64,000 nucleotides of DNA from NCBI GenBank assembly GCA_006247105.1, contig CM016925.1, forward strand, positions 1,612,001-1,676,000, written 5' to 3'. A model generated the notes under the pieces. The model saw only the letters and a list, made by a program, of their open reading frames with translations. It had not been told where the DNA came from and searched no databases. The position numbers and the translations under genes were made by a program. Positions within the stretch are counted from its first letter, which is position 1. Every line of letters begins with the position of its first letter. The stretch is from Giardia muris (Eukaryota > Fornicata > Diplomonadida > Hexamitidae). This document shows positions 19,373-27,530 of the stretch, piece by piece.

Positions 19373-21139
19373 TCACATGGTCTCGAAGACGGTGTATGTC
19401 CCACGTGAACTGGCACGTCGGGGGGGCCGTTTCGACAGCTGAGCCAGTTGTGCCTTCTCGATGCGGCTCTTATAAAGACCTGGATGAACATGACGCGCAG
19501 CAGTATAATCAAGAAAGCCTCCAGACTTCTCGGCCAGGCGGATCATCCCATAGAGGTCGTCGGGAACCCGTTCGAGCCGTTCCTTCACCGTCTGAGACAT
19601 CCTCTTCGCAGATGAGACCGTCGCGGACTTTGAGCGTGTACTTCCTTGCACTATTTCGACAGCCTCTGTCAAACCGTCCTTTCCTAACCGTCGATTCTTC
19701 CGGGCCATGGCCTTCTCGATCGCCTCGAGCCGCCGGACGTCGTTGCGCTTTAGCAGAGCATCGGCCTGCTCCTTAAAGCGCTGCATCTCCTCCGCCTGTT
19801 TCGTCGTCAGTTCGCGCGACTCACGAGCGCGTTGTGTCAGAGTATCCTTCCGCGTCTCCATCTGAATCTGTTGATGCTCCTGCTGAGCGATCTGAAGCGT
19901 TTTCCGGAAGGCCGAAACGCGTTCCTGTCTTTCTATCCGTCGATTCAACAAGTCCTTCTCGAGATCGGCCTGAAACCGCCGCCGATCGACATCTTGTTGT
20001 TGCCGTGCTTGAAGTTCGGCATGACGGATCTTATGTTCATCATCGGCTTGTTTGATCTTGAGTTCCATCCCTAGCATCGATTGCTGGATCTCCGCTTCAC
20101 GTTTGGCAAGCATGCTGGGCTCCACGGCAGACCGCGTAAGCCGGCTACTAGCCATCAGAGATGCTTGGTTTTGGAGGGCCTGCTTAAAAATATCCCTATG
20201 ATGCTGTTCCCGATCCATCAGATCTTCATGAAGTAAATCTTGGCGCCTCTGCTGGCGCTGTGCCGCTCGCTGACGTACAGCTGCCGTATGTTCTATCCGT
20301 GCCTCCTGACGCTTCTGAACCGCCTCTTGTTGCTGCTGCTGTCGAAGCTGAAGTGTTTCAGCAGCAGCTCGCTGCTTCGCAAGGTAATTCTCCTCTTTCT
20401 CCACCCGTTCCTGCTCGAGACGCTGCTTCCGTAGAGCAGCATAATCGGAATTCCGAGGGCTTTGGACTCGAGGTTCCTTCGATGTAAATACCTTTGATGA
20501 TGCTTGATTCCGTGTGTCTGATGGAGTACCGGCACTATTGAGCGTGCGGGGTGCGGAAAGAGACCGAATGTTGATCGAAGTCATACGAGGACTACGTGCT
20601 TTTGGAGATGACGCAGACATGGACATGTCGCCAGCCCGTTTCCCGTTGCGCTCGGCTAGCCTCCGCTCCCGAACGACGCGGGTCACGAGATCCTGGAGAT
20701 ATTGGCGTTGCTGAACACGAACAAGATCTCCGACCTCAGCATGTTCTTCTCCTATGTCCTGGAGTGTGGAAAGTGCCTTTCCTACCTCCCGACTGCGGGG
20801 CCTTGCGGCGTATTTCGCAGGGAGGAGCGAAGCGAGGTTAGTGAAGGCCAAAGACTCGGCCAAAGTGACACCCTCCGCGCAAATCTTCTTGAACTCTCGA
20901 AGACAAGCGCCTAATGCTCGTACCCGGTCTTTCTCTCGGGCCTCATATAACGCCCGACGTCTATAGGGATCCGGCTCGTTGAAGCCGGCCTCTGAGATGT
21001 AATTCAGCTCTGCTGGGATCACCCCCACTCGTTGGCAAGCTAGAAGGGACCTAGGAGAGTCGAGCTCGATGTCATCGATGCGTGCCCGTGCAGACTCGAT
21101 GATCTGAAACGAGTTGATACCTTTGTATGCGCCCTGCAT
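19373..21139 (-). CDS. Long coiled-coil protein, 588 aa
   Basis: Gln/Arg/Glu-rich helical protein: continuous coiled coil from about residue 225 to 480 (QRLEQERVEKEENYLAKQRA, LRQQQQQEAVQKRQEAR, QADDEHKIRHAELQARQQQ), with a Ser/Arg/Pro-rich linker at about residues 180-220. The N-terminal QGAYKGINSFQIIESARARIDDIELDSP and the C-terminal DDLYGMIRLAEKSGGFLDYTAARHVHPGLYKSRIEKAQ look like folded conserved blocks. Composition resembles ciliary or cytoskeletal proteins; no family assigned. The ATG at 21139 is preceded by ggcattaaa and lies 4 nt from the divergent gene's ATG. An in-frame ATG at 21163 is inside that neighbour and is less likely. Confidence 0.87.
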   Translation of the reverse strand: MQGAYKGINSFQIIESARARIDDIELDSPRSLLACQRVGVIPAELNYISEAGFNEPDPYRRRALYEAREKDRVRALGACLREFKKICAEGVTLAESLAFTNLASLLPAKYAARPRSREVGKALSTLQDIGEEHAEVGDLVRVQQRQYLQDLVTRVVRERRLAERNGKRAGDMSMSASSPKARSPRMTSINIRSLSAPRTLNSAGTPSDTRNQASSKVFTSKEPRVQSPRNSDYAALRKQRLEQERVEKEENYLAKQRAAAETLQLRQQQQQEAVQKRQEARIEHTAAVRQRAAQRQQRRQDLLHEDLMDREQHHRDIFKQALQNQASLMASSRLTRSAVEPSMLAKREAEIQQSMLGMELKIKQADDEHKIRHAELQARQQQDVDRRRFQADLEKDLLNRRIERQERVSAFRKTLQIAQQEHQQIQMETRKDTLTQRARESRELTTKQAEEMQRFKEQADALLKRNDVRRLEAIEKAMARKNRRLGKDGLTEAVEIVQGSTRSKSATVSSAKRMSQTVKERLERVPDDLYGMIRLAEKSGGFLDYTAARHVHPGLYKSRIEKAQLAQLSKRPPRRASSRGTYTVFETM

Positions 21140-21143
21140 TTTA
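21140..21143. promoter_or_regulatory. 4-nt divergent spacer (cat-ttta-atg) shared by two genes
   Basis: The sequence catTTTAatg holds both start codons: cat at 21137-21139 is the ATG of the minus-strand coiled-coil gene and atg at 21144-21146 starts the plus-strand gene. The four central bases are AT-only, as expected for a Giardia initiator. Any further promoter DNA must be inside the opposite gene's coding sequence. Confidence 0.55.
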
Positions 21144-21545
21144 ATGCCAAGTCGAAGCGACACCGAATATAGTGAGTATTCTGGTTCCTACGATAGCGAA
21201 TACTCCGGGACCGACTCAAGCCCGTCAGGGGAGGCCGGGGGGTTCCGCCTTGGCAATGTCCCCGCTGAGGTGTCCTTCTCCTTGGGTGCCTATTGTCGCA
21301 TCCTCATCAAGCCAGGGATGCCGTATGTGATCACCGTGGAGACCGATTATCCATCCGAAGGCCCACAAAGCCTCAAGGTCCAATTGGATAAGAAGGGGTG
21401 TCAAGTGGATCAGACTGGTCAAGTTCGTGTAACGCCTATTATTAGTGCACCCGAACCAGCTCCGGTTCCTGCACCAGCACCAGTAACAGAACCTCCACCC
21501 GCGGAGAAGAGAAGGCTCAACCCACGGGAGTTCTACAGAGCCTAA
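21144..21545 (+). CDS. Hypothetical protein with Ser/Tyr/Asp-rich N-terminus and Pro/Ala-rich C-terminus, 133 aa
   Basis: Begins MPSRSDTEYSEYSGSYDSEY, an acidic Tyr/Ser-rich segment. A short probably beta-rich core follows (about residues 35-90: VSFSLGAYCRILIKPGMPYVITVETDYPSEG), then a PAPVPAPAPVTEPPP linker and a basic end LNPREFYRA. I recognise no family. The start is fixed by the AT-rich divergent spacer and not by the more upstream in-frame ATG at 21114. Tyr/Ser-rich acidic tails often carry phosphorylation sites (inference). Confidence 0.75.
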   Translation: MPSRSDTEYSEYSGSYDSEYSGTDSSPSGEAGGFRLGNVPAEVSFSLGAYCRILIKPGMPYVITVETDYPSEGPQSLKVQLDKKGCQVDQTGQVRVTPIISAPEPAPVPAPAPVTEPPPAEKRRLNPREFYRA

Positions 21546-21601
21546 CAACCGACACGTACAGAAGCCCATAGCCAAGGACCGCTTCACTTCGACCTCTTCA
21601 C

Positions 21602-21967
21602 TCAATGCCCAAGTTCCATCAAGAATGCATTAAGCTTATCCTCCAGAATCGTTCCAGATCGCGGGTTCTTAATAGCAATGGCGACACAAGACCTTGATAG
21701 CCCCGCAGCCTTCCCTAGTTCCTGGCGCGAGGGGACAAATATATACGCGACCCCCTTGTCCTCGCAGACGTCGGGTAGGTGAAGGACAAGCTCAAGGGGG
21801 AGGGCGTCGGCAGCAATAAGGACGAGACGGGCACGACCCTTATTTAGGGCCTTCGTCACCTCGTTGACCCCCCGTGCCGACCCACGGATCCCCTTGGCCT
21901 GCATCACCATCTCATAGATCCGACTGACTTGCTTTTCATTGGCCAAAGGAATCGCTCGCGGATCCAT
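21602..21967 (-). CDS. SNU13: SNU13/NHP2L1 (15.5K) kink-turn RNA-binding protein, 121 aa
   Basis: L7Ae-family protein that binds kink-turns in U4 snRNA and in box C/D snoRNAs, so it serves both the spliceosomal tri-snRNP and rRNA methylation particles in the nucleus. The signature RGVNEVTKALNKG at residues 32-44 corresponds to the RGANEATKTLNRG of human SNU13, and VLIAADALPLELVLHLPDVCEDKGVAY matches the rest. Length is close to the human 128 aa. The frame opens at 22006, but the ATG at 21967 after gcaaaaa is the right start by both homology and context. Its first 32 nt overlap the 3' end of the upstream gene on the same strand. Confidence 0.95.
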   Translation of the reverse strand: MDPRAIPLANEKQVSRIYEMVMQAKGIRGSARGVNEVTKALNKGRARLVLIAADALPLELVLHLPDVCEDKGVAYIFVPSRQELGKAAGLSRSCVAIAIKNPRSGTILEDKLNAFLMELGH

Positions 21968-22499
21968 TTTTTGCTTGTTCCTTGCTCTCATAACCTGAAT
22001 CGCCATGGGGGAAGGCGGATGGGTGACCCTTCACGTTCTTCGCCTTATTGTCAAAGTAGGTCGGGATTAAACGTATCGGTTGCGGTTTAAGACAGGGAAT
22101 GACGTCAAGTGCTGGGACTTGGGTCGTGGCGATCACAGCCTCACGTATCTCTAAGGGTTTGATGGGACGTCGATATACTGGTTGTTGACAGACAGGGCCG
22201 GTCCAATTATCAAGAGGGGCGGGACCAGTACGACGAAGGATGTAAGTGTTTAGAAGGGGCTTCTCATTGTAATGGTAGAGCCCCTTACCATCCTCCGCAT
22301 AGACGGTCCGCCCATTGGACCTCCGCATCTCAGATACTGAATAGGCCCTAGTTATGGGCCGCGTAGGATCGCTGTACTCATATCCTGGTTGCCGCGTAAT
22401 CCTCGGGAGCTCGACACGCTCCACGGAATACATGTGTCTCCGGTCTGTCACCGTGTAGATCCGACGCTCCTCTGGCGTACACGCATGTATCCGAAGCAT
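21936..22499 (-). CDS. Hypothetical protein, 187 aa
   Basis: Polar, Tyr/Arg/Pro-rich protein without membrane segments or coiled coil: HACTPEERRIYTVTDRRHMY, ITRQPGYEYSDPTRPITRAYS and LYHYNEKPLLNTYILRRTGPAP. No family recognised. The ATG at 22499 is preceded by tgtaaaaa, a strong start context for this genome. The stop is inside the SNU13 gene. It lies 3 nt after the coiled-coil gene upstream, as the third of a closely packed same-strand set (22.5-24.3 kb) whose proteins look cytoskeletal. Confidence 0.8.
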   Translation of the reverse strand: MLRIHACTPEERRIYTVTDRRHMYSVERVELPRITRQPGYEYSDPTRPITRAYSVSEMRRSNGRTVYAEDGKGLYHYNEKPLLNTYILRRTGPAPLDNWTGPVCQQPVYRRPIKPLEIREAVIATTQVPALDVIPCLKPQPIRLIPTYFDNKAKNVKGHPSAFPHGDSGYESKEQAKNGSASDSFGQ

Positions 22500-22502
22500 T
22501 TT

Positions 22503-23192
22503 TTACAACAGGCGTAACCGCTCTAGGACCTCATCCATCGCGGAGTACTCCTGCCCGGACGCCGCAATACGGCACTGGCGTACCTCCTGACGCATCTCCT
22601 CAAGCTCTCCCCGTAAAGTCTCGTTTTCCGCCGCAAGAGAACGAGTAATAGCTTCCGTCTCTTCCAATCGTGTAGTTAACGCCTGCACTTGTTCCGTTAC
22701 CCTGTTGAGCCTTTGAAGAAGCGTATGCATCATTGTAACCTCCTCTAGGGTGGTAATACGCCCTGGCTTTGGATCTGACTCCATCTCCGGTTCGGGGTCT
22801 AGCCCTAATGATTTCAAAGAAACAACTGGTAACGCATCAATGTTTTCTACAGTAGGAGCATCAGGAGCATCAGGGATGAAGGTTGTATTGAGATGGGTTG
22901 GAGTGTATTCCTCCGACTTGATAGTACTTCGGATCTGATCTATTCGTTCGGTTGCCTTTGGACGACTTATAGTTAAATGCCGGTCACCTAGAAGGGGTTG
23001 TGACGAGACTGGACGAGGTGCACGTTCCTCATGACGACGACGCACCTCATCATCTGTTAAACGGTACTTGGAATGGTCCTGTTGAAGGTCATTCCATGGG
23101 GGTCGTTGCCCCGACAAGGGGCGCCGTTGAGGGGGCCTTGCAGTCATCTGTTGGGCACTGTTCCGTCTTTGTCGGAAGTCCGAGGGATTCAT
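22503..23192 (-). CDS. Coiled-coil hypothetical protein, 229 aa
   Basis: Basic, disordered N-terminal half (RQRRNSAQQMTARPPQRRPL), then a C-terminal coiled coil at about residues 150-210 (LEEVTMMHTLLQRLNRVTEQ, LEETEAITRSLAAENETLR). No family assigned. The ATG at 23192 after gagccaaaa is chosen; the frame stays open upstream for 13 codons to a Met at 23231. The chosen start is 104 nt inside the 3' end of the preceding gene, in another frame, so this is a long same-strand coding overlap. Confidence 0.8.
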   Translation of the reverse strand: MNPSDFRQRRNSAQQMTARPPQRRPLSGQRPPWNDLQQDHSKYRLTDDEVRRRHEERAPRPVSSQPLLGDRHLTISRPKATERIDQIRSTIKSEEYTPTHLNTTFIPDAPDAPTVENIDALPVVSLKSLGLDPEPEMESDPKPGRITTLEEVTMMHTLLQRLNRVTEQVQALTTRLEETEAITRSLAAENETLRGELEEMRQEVRQCRIAASGQEYSAMDEVLERLRLL

Positions 23193-24288
23193 TTTTGGCT
23201 CCTCGTCGTTCCCGTTCCCGTTCTCGTGCACGGATAGCTAATTGGGTTGAGGTTAACCAGACGCGTGGGGCCTCGGGAGGGTTTTGGGACTCGTAGGCGG
23301 CACGCATCCTACCAACAGATTCTTCAATGGAACGCTTTTGACTTGGAAGCATAGTAGGTTCTGTTGAAAGACGTCCTCCGCTTCGTCCGGAGTTTGTCGT
23401 TGGGACGAACGTACACTCACGTAGCTCTTCCTCTTCGCGTTGAAGCCGCAATTGATCTGACAATTGTTTCGACCGAATCATATGATTCAAGCCCTTAGAA
23501 TAAAGACGATCAGCCGCACGTGCCTCAACGTCCGAATCTGAGCAACCATCATGACTACTACTTCTGGATGGCTGGAAAGTATTGACAATAGTCTCTGCAG
23601 CAATATGTTCCTTCCTACGTTGCTTAAGGAAGTCCTTCTTGTGAGTAGTCCATGCATTCACCCGTGCATAGACACCTTCATCCTCGATGTTGAGCTTGCT
23701 CCAATATTGTGCTGCTAATGCTGCAGAGTTCGGGTTAATCTCAGGTTGAAAATTAGCAGTATCTGTTGACTGGGTTGATGGGATTCGTGCACGCTTGGTT
23801 GGAGTCATCTGTTTTCTCGCCATGCTCTTCTCAGTGGCTGGAGTGGACGATGCAAGGATCATTCGGAGTTCAAGTGCCATATTGATGAACTCCGGAAGTG
23901 TGAAGCGTGCTATGGCTGCCTTGAAAGCTTCCGGAAGGTCGTCCACGTTGGTACAAGTCGTAGGGGCTAGTTCGGTGAGTAATATTGCCGCTCTATAGTA
24001 TAGTATGGACGTCTTTTCAACACTTCCATCTGCACTTTGTAATGTTGGGATGATATGGTTTGTTAGGAGATCCACTTCCATCCTATTATCAAGGGTGACA
24101 AGACCTTGCTCGAGGAAGATAGAAAGAGTCTGTTGAACATCCAAAGCGTCATTGGAACCAGCGATATCCTCGATCACCTCCTCGATCTCTCCCAGCGCCT
24201 GGCAAATCATTTCCTCAAGTTTCTGATACTTGAGTGGGGCGGATTTTGTCCCCTTTGCTGACCGGCTACGTAAAGCTCTTGAGTCCAT
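23089..24288 (-). CDS. Hypothetical protein, 399 aa, possibly flagellar
   Basis: The N-terminal half is helical (YQKLEEMICQALGEIEEVIE, MEVDLLTNHIIPTLQSADGS); the C-terminal half is charged and carries ELRECTFVPTTN, resembling the 'xCTFxPxI' segments repeated in many flagellar and basal body proteins of protists (inference). The end contains the run ARERERERRG. The ATG at 24288 (MDSRALRS) follows aattatctcg and lies 18 nt from the RAD52 start; an upstream Met at 24357 is inside RAD52 and rejected. The 3' end overlaps the next gene by 104 nt. Confidence 0.8.
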   Translation of the reverse strand: MDSRALRSRSAKGTKSAPLKYQKLEEMICQALGEIEEVIEDIAGSNDALDVQQTLSIFLEQGLVTLDNRMEVDLLTNHIIPTLQSADGSVEKTSILYYRAAILLTELAPTTCTNVDDLPEAFKAAIARFTLPEFINMALELRMILASSTPATEKSMARKQMTPTKRARIPSTQSTDTANFQPEINPNSAALAAQYWSKLNIEDEGVYARVNAWTTHKKDFLKQRRKEHIAAETIVNTFQPSRSSSHDGCSDSDVEARAADRLYSKGLNHMIRSKQLSDQLRLQREEEELRECTFVPTTNSGRSGGRLSTEPTMLPSQKRSIEESVGRMRAAYESQNPPEAPRVWLTSTQLAIRARERERERRGAKNESLGLPTKTEQCPTDDCKAPSTAPLVGATTPME

Positions 24289-24306
24289 CGAGATAATTTT
24301 TCGAGT
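24289..24306. promoter_or_regulatory. 18-nt divergent spacer upstream of RAD52
   Basis: The spacer cgagataatttttcgagt between ATG 24288 (minus) and ATG 24307 (plus) contains an AT-rich core ataattttt, the expected form of a bidirectional Giardia-type initiator. Confidence 0.5.
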
Positions 24307-25215
24307 ATGCCTGGACCATGGGGCCAACAAGAGATAGCCGATACTCAACGGCGGCAAGCTAAGGATGCCTTGAGCCGGGTCCTAGGCGCCGAGCATTTGA
24401 GCACCCGTCCTGGCCCACGGGGTACAACAATTCCATATCTTGATGGTGCCACTGCTGTTCGGCTAGCCAATGAAGCCTTCCGCTATGACGGTTGGGCATC
24501 CGAGCTTCTTAGTATCACGTGCGACTTCCTTGAGGAACAAGGGCACGCCTGGAATGTCTGTTATACGGCTCAAATCCGTGTCAGCTTACCAAATGGCTGC
24601 TTTCATGACGGAATTGGAGTTGGTTTCGTTGAAGGTGTTCGTTCGAAAGGAGAGGCTATCGAGCGTGCGAAAAAGACCGCGATGACTGACGGACTCAAAC
24701 GTGCTCTCCGGTACTTTGGTGAAGGCCTTGGCAACACGATCACCTTAAATTCGAGTAAGTCCAAAGGGACGAAGCAGACGAGCTACGAAGACCTCTTCGA
24801 GACCGGATATGACGTTTTACCTAACTGTCCCAATAGTCACAACCCTAATCACAATATCAACCATATTCATACAGACGAAACGACAGAGGCGTCTGTTGTG
24901 ATGAATAGCATGAGACAAGGGCCTACTACTGCACCGGTGACCCCTGCCTTATCCATGGAGAAGTCTATTAACCCACAAGCTGTAACAACCCCAGCAGAAG
25001 CCACTCATCGCATGGAGCCCCGTTTACGCCTCCCCGCGTCGGTGACTGGGACTACACCCACCACTCGACCGGGTTCCGAAAAGCATGTTAGTTTCGCTGA
25101 TGCCGAAAGTATAATTCAGACTTCAAGTACAATGACAAAAGGACCCTTCGTCTCCTCAAAGACCTCGTCTACAGAGCCCGCGGCCAAGACGAGCATCTTT
25201 CGTAAACAGCCTTGA
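24307..25215 (+). CDS. RAD52: RAD52 recombination mediator / annealing protein, 302 aa
   Basis: Ring-forming protein that anneals single-stranded DNA and helps load RAD51 in homologous recombination. The conserved N-terminal domain spans about residues 15-150: VLGAEHLSTRPGPRG, ATAVRLANEAFRYDGWASEL, VRVSLPNGCFHDGIGVGFVEG and KGEAIERAKKTAMTDGLKRA followed by LRYFGEGLGN, which correspond position by position to yeast and human RAD52. The C-terminal half is low complexity (Thr/Ser/Pro rich) and no RPA or RAD51 binding motif can be recognised. Length is shorter than the 400-470 aa of fungal and animal forms, all at the C-terminus. Confidence 0.96.
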   Translation: MPGPWGQQEIADTQRRQAKDALSRVLGAEHLSTRPGPRGTTIPYLDGATAVRLANEAFRYDGWASELLSITCDFLEEQGHAWNVCYTAQIRVSLPNGCFHDGIGVGFVEGVRSKGEAIERAKKTAMTDGLKRALRYFGEGLGNTITLNSSKSKGTKQTSYEDLFETGYDVLPNCPNSHNPNHNINHIHTDETTEASVVMNSMRQGPTTAPVTPALSMEKSINPQAVTTPAEATHRMEPRLRLPASVTGTTPTTRPGSEKHVSFADAESIIQTSSTMTKGPFVSSKTSSTEPAAKTSIFRKQP

Positions 25216-25284
25216 CGAGCCCTCGCCAAGAAGTAGATACGAACCTGGACACTTCATACTTGACGGTTCGCACGGGGAGTTAAA

Positions 25285-27522
25285 ATGTTCCTGGGGCTTC
25301 TGGTCTCTGGCCTGATGGCCCTCACGTATCCATCGACCCTCGATGACGACCTGGCTTGCATCGTTGAGTTGACGCCCGAGGCCGATATTGAAACCATCTC
25401 CACGTCAACAGGTGCCACCTTTGATGAGACAACAGCCTTGTCCGTCCCTTACCTTTATCTCGTCCCTTGCTTCCCATCGGGCTTGCTCGAAGAGGATCAA
25501 ATCCTTACCGATTTGACGTATGACGAACGTGTCGCCATCTTAGAGGCCTGGTCCGCTCTTCCTGGTGTGGTTCTTTCATATCCGAACGTAGAGGTGCTTC
25601 TTGATACCCCTGCTAGCGTCTCCGATGCCTTTGCCGCTCCTGCTTCCGACCCTACCGATCCGTGTGTACCTCCAGCTGCCGACTATCTGTGGTTCCTCAC
25701 TGGAACCTATGTCGACGAGGACGATAAGGACATTAAGACCGCGAACATCAGCCTCAAAAGCAATGGGACTTGGACGATTAATGAGACCGGAGCTGGAAGC
25801 TACGTACAGCTGTTGACAATGTCCGAAGTCGATTCCGATGATGCTGACCTCGATGGTCGTATTGACGCCTCTAGGTCACATACCTTTGGAACGGGTACAG
25901 GATCAGATTCTGGCGCCTTGGGAACAACTCTTGCAACCATCCTTGCTGGTAACGAATGCGACTCATATGGAACGCGTGGAATAGCCCCAGAGACTACCAT
26001 CGGCGTTCAGTTCTATACCAACCCAGTAGCGACCTTGGCCGATATCCTACAGGGCCTTTACCCGACGAACGACGATGCTACGACCGACAACCGTACCGCC
26101 ATCGTTGCGACGAGCTTCGCGCTTGCAAACTGTGCCACGGGCTGCTGCAACGAGATTGCTGGCCTTCCATGGTTCGAGATCTCTGAAAACGCCCAGACCC
26201 GGGCGATTTATGTTTTCCCAGCAGGGCGTAAGCAGGATATTGATGCCAACGCCTCTCCGCTCCTTCGTAGCCGCAGCGCGATCGTCGTCGGCTCCGTCCT
26301 GCCAAATGGAGCACCCGATCCGAATGCAACGCATGGAGCGAACCTCGTCTTTTCGGTTCCCGTCAATGGGACTCTGGACGGCCGAGAGCTCGGTCTCGTC
26401 GGAAGTACCTCATCCTCTCTTTGCACGAATAATGATGGGACCGGCTGCCTAGCTACCATCTCCGGCGCCTCTGGCGCGCTCTCCATTGGCGCTGGCGCAC
26501 TAGCACTAGTTAGTGAGGCATTGAGTCATAGCTTCACGACGAGAGATGTCCTTCATGTGATGGCTAGTTCCAGTCAGATCGTCAACAACCATACACAGTT
26601 CGACAAGAAGAACGGATGGACGTTGAACGCCGGAGGGTTCTTCTTCAGCAACCAATACGGTTTCGGCATCCTCAACGCGACGAAGAGCATCGAGATCGCA
26701 AGGGGGTGGCTGCCATTACCCGAGGCGACTGACTTCTCCTACGAGTTACTCTCCGAAATCAAGTGCAAGCCAAGAAACGAGGTTAGCGTCACAGTCACCA
26801 TCCCCGAAAGGGATCTCGTCCGCGTCGAAAGACTTCAACTCGCTGTCGAGATGACCTCTGGGCACATTGGTGATGTCTCGATTGTCTTGACCTCTCCAAG
26901 CGGGACAACGAGCGAGATCCTACAAAGGCGTCATACGGATGGCTCGGACGCCATTAGTGGCGAGATTCAATTCCTTAGCAACGCATTCTTTGGTGAGCTA
27001 TCTCCTGGAGACTGGAAAATAACGTTCAAGAACGAGAACTGGAGATCCAGCTTGAATGTCGCGGGGGTCGGGTTGACCGTAACCGGAGTGCCTCAGACCA
27101 CACGCCTTGACTTCGAGGAACCACGATCCCACGTCTATGTGGATAGCAAGGTACATCTGACGTGGTTCCCCACGGGCTGCACCTCCTTGGTAGAGGATAG
27201 CTTCGTTGACATCTGGATCACCGACCGCTTACATCGTCCAATCCAACGCATTGCAGCAGGGGTTCCATACTCCAACTTCGAATACACCTGGGATGCCTTT
27301 AAGATCGATCTTGAATCGGAAACCTATGGGTTCTTCCTGATGGTTCCTGCAGACTCGACACCACAACAGTACCAATGGTTACCTGATCAAGTGTACAGTC
27401 CCTTAGTTCGCTTCAACCTTGAGGACACTGAGGCGTCTGCTGGTGCCTTCTTCAGGCCACGTACCGCCGCGGCCGCGACATTGGCCTCCATTGTCATTGT
27501 TATGCTTGCCTTATTGAGATGA
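25285..27522 (+). CDS. Subtilisin/kexin-like proprotein convertase, catalytically degenerate, 745 aa
   Basis: Type I membrane protein: signal peptide at residues 1-15 (MFLGLLVSGLMALTY), subtilisin-like domain about 150-440, P (Homo B) domain about 490-600 (SGHIGDVSIVLTSPSG) and C-terminal membrane helix LASIVIVMLALL. The S8 fold is traceable (RGIAPETTIGVQFY, AIYVFPAG, SGASGALSIGAGALALVSEA). However, the catalytic His position is Leu212 (ALGTTLATILAG for HGTxxAGxI) and the oxyanion Asn is Arg315 (FPAGRK for ASGNGG). Ser396 is kept; the Asp lies in the ambiguous VDSDDADLDG. A protease-dead relative of kexin is the best reading. The ATG at 25285 follows gttaaa. Confidence 0.88.
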   Translation: MFLGLLVSGLMALTYPSTLDDDLACIVELTPEADIETISTSTGATFDETTALSVPYLYLVPCFPSGLLEEDQILTDLTYDERVAILEAWSALPGVVLSYPNVEVLLDTPASVSDAFAAPASDPTDPCVPPAADYLWFLTGTYVDEDDKDIKTANISLKSNGTWTINETGAGSYVQLLTMSEVDSDDADLDGRIDASRSHTFGTGTGSDSGALGTTLATILAGNECDSYGTRGIAPETTIGVQFYTNPVATLADILQGLYPTNDDATTDNRTAIVATSFALANCATGCCNEIAGLPWFEISENAQTRAIYVFPAGRKQDIDANASPLLRSRSAIVVGSVLPNGAPDPNATHGANLVFSVPVNGTLDGRELGLVGSTSSSLCTNNDGTGCLATISGASGALSIGAGALALVSEALSHSFTTRDVLHVMASSSQIVNNHTQFDKKNGWTLNAGGFFFSNQYGFGILNATKSIEIARGWLPLPEATDFSYELLSEIKCKPRNEVSVTVTIPERDLVRVERLQLAVEMTSGHIGDVSIVLTSPSGTTSEILQRRHTDGSDAISGEIQFLSNAFFGELSPGDWKITFKNENWRSSLNVAGVGLTVTGVPQTTRLDFEEPRSHVYVDSKVHLTWFPTGCTSLVEDSFVDIWITDRLHRPIQRIAAGVPYSNFEYTWDAFKIDLESETYGFFLMVPADSTPQQYQWLPDQVYSPLVRFNLEDTEASAGAFFRPRTAAAATLASIVIVMLALLR

Positions 27523-27530
27523 TCATAGTA

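Noticed and set aside
19219..19776. 185-aa ORF on the plus strand
   Set aside because: Antisense to the kinase and coiled-coil genes; Arg/Ser/Pro-rich shadow composition.
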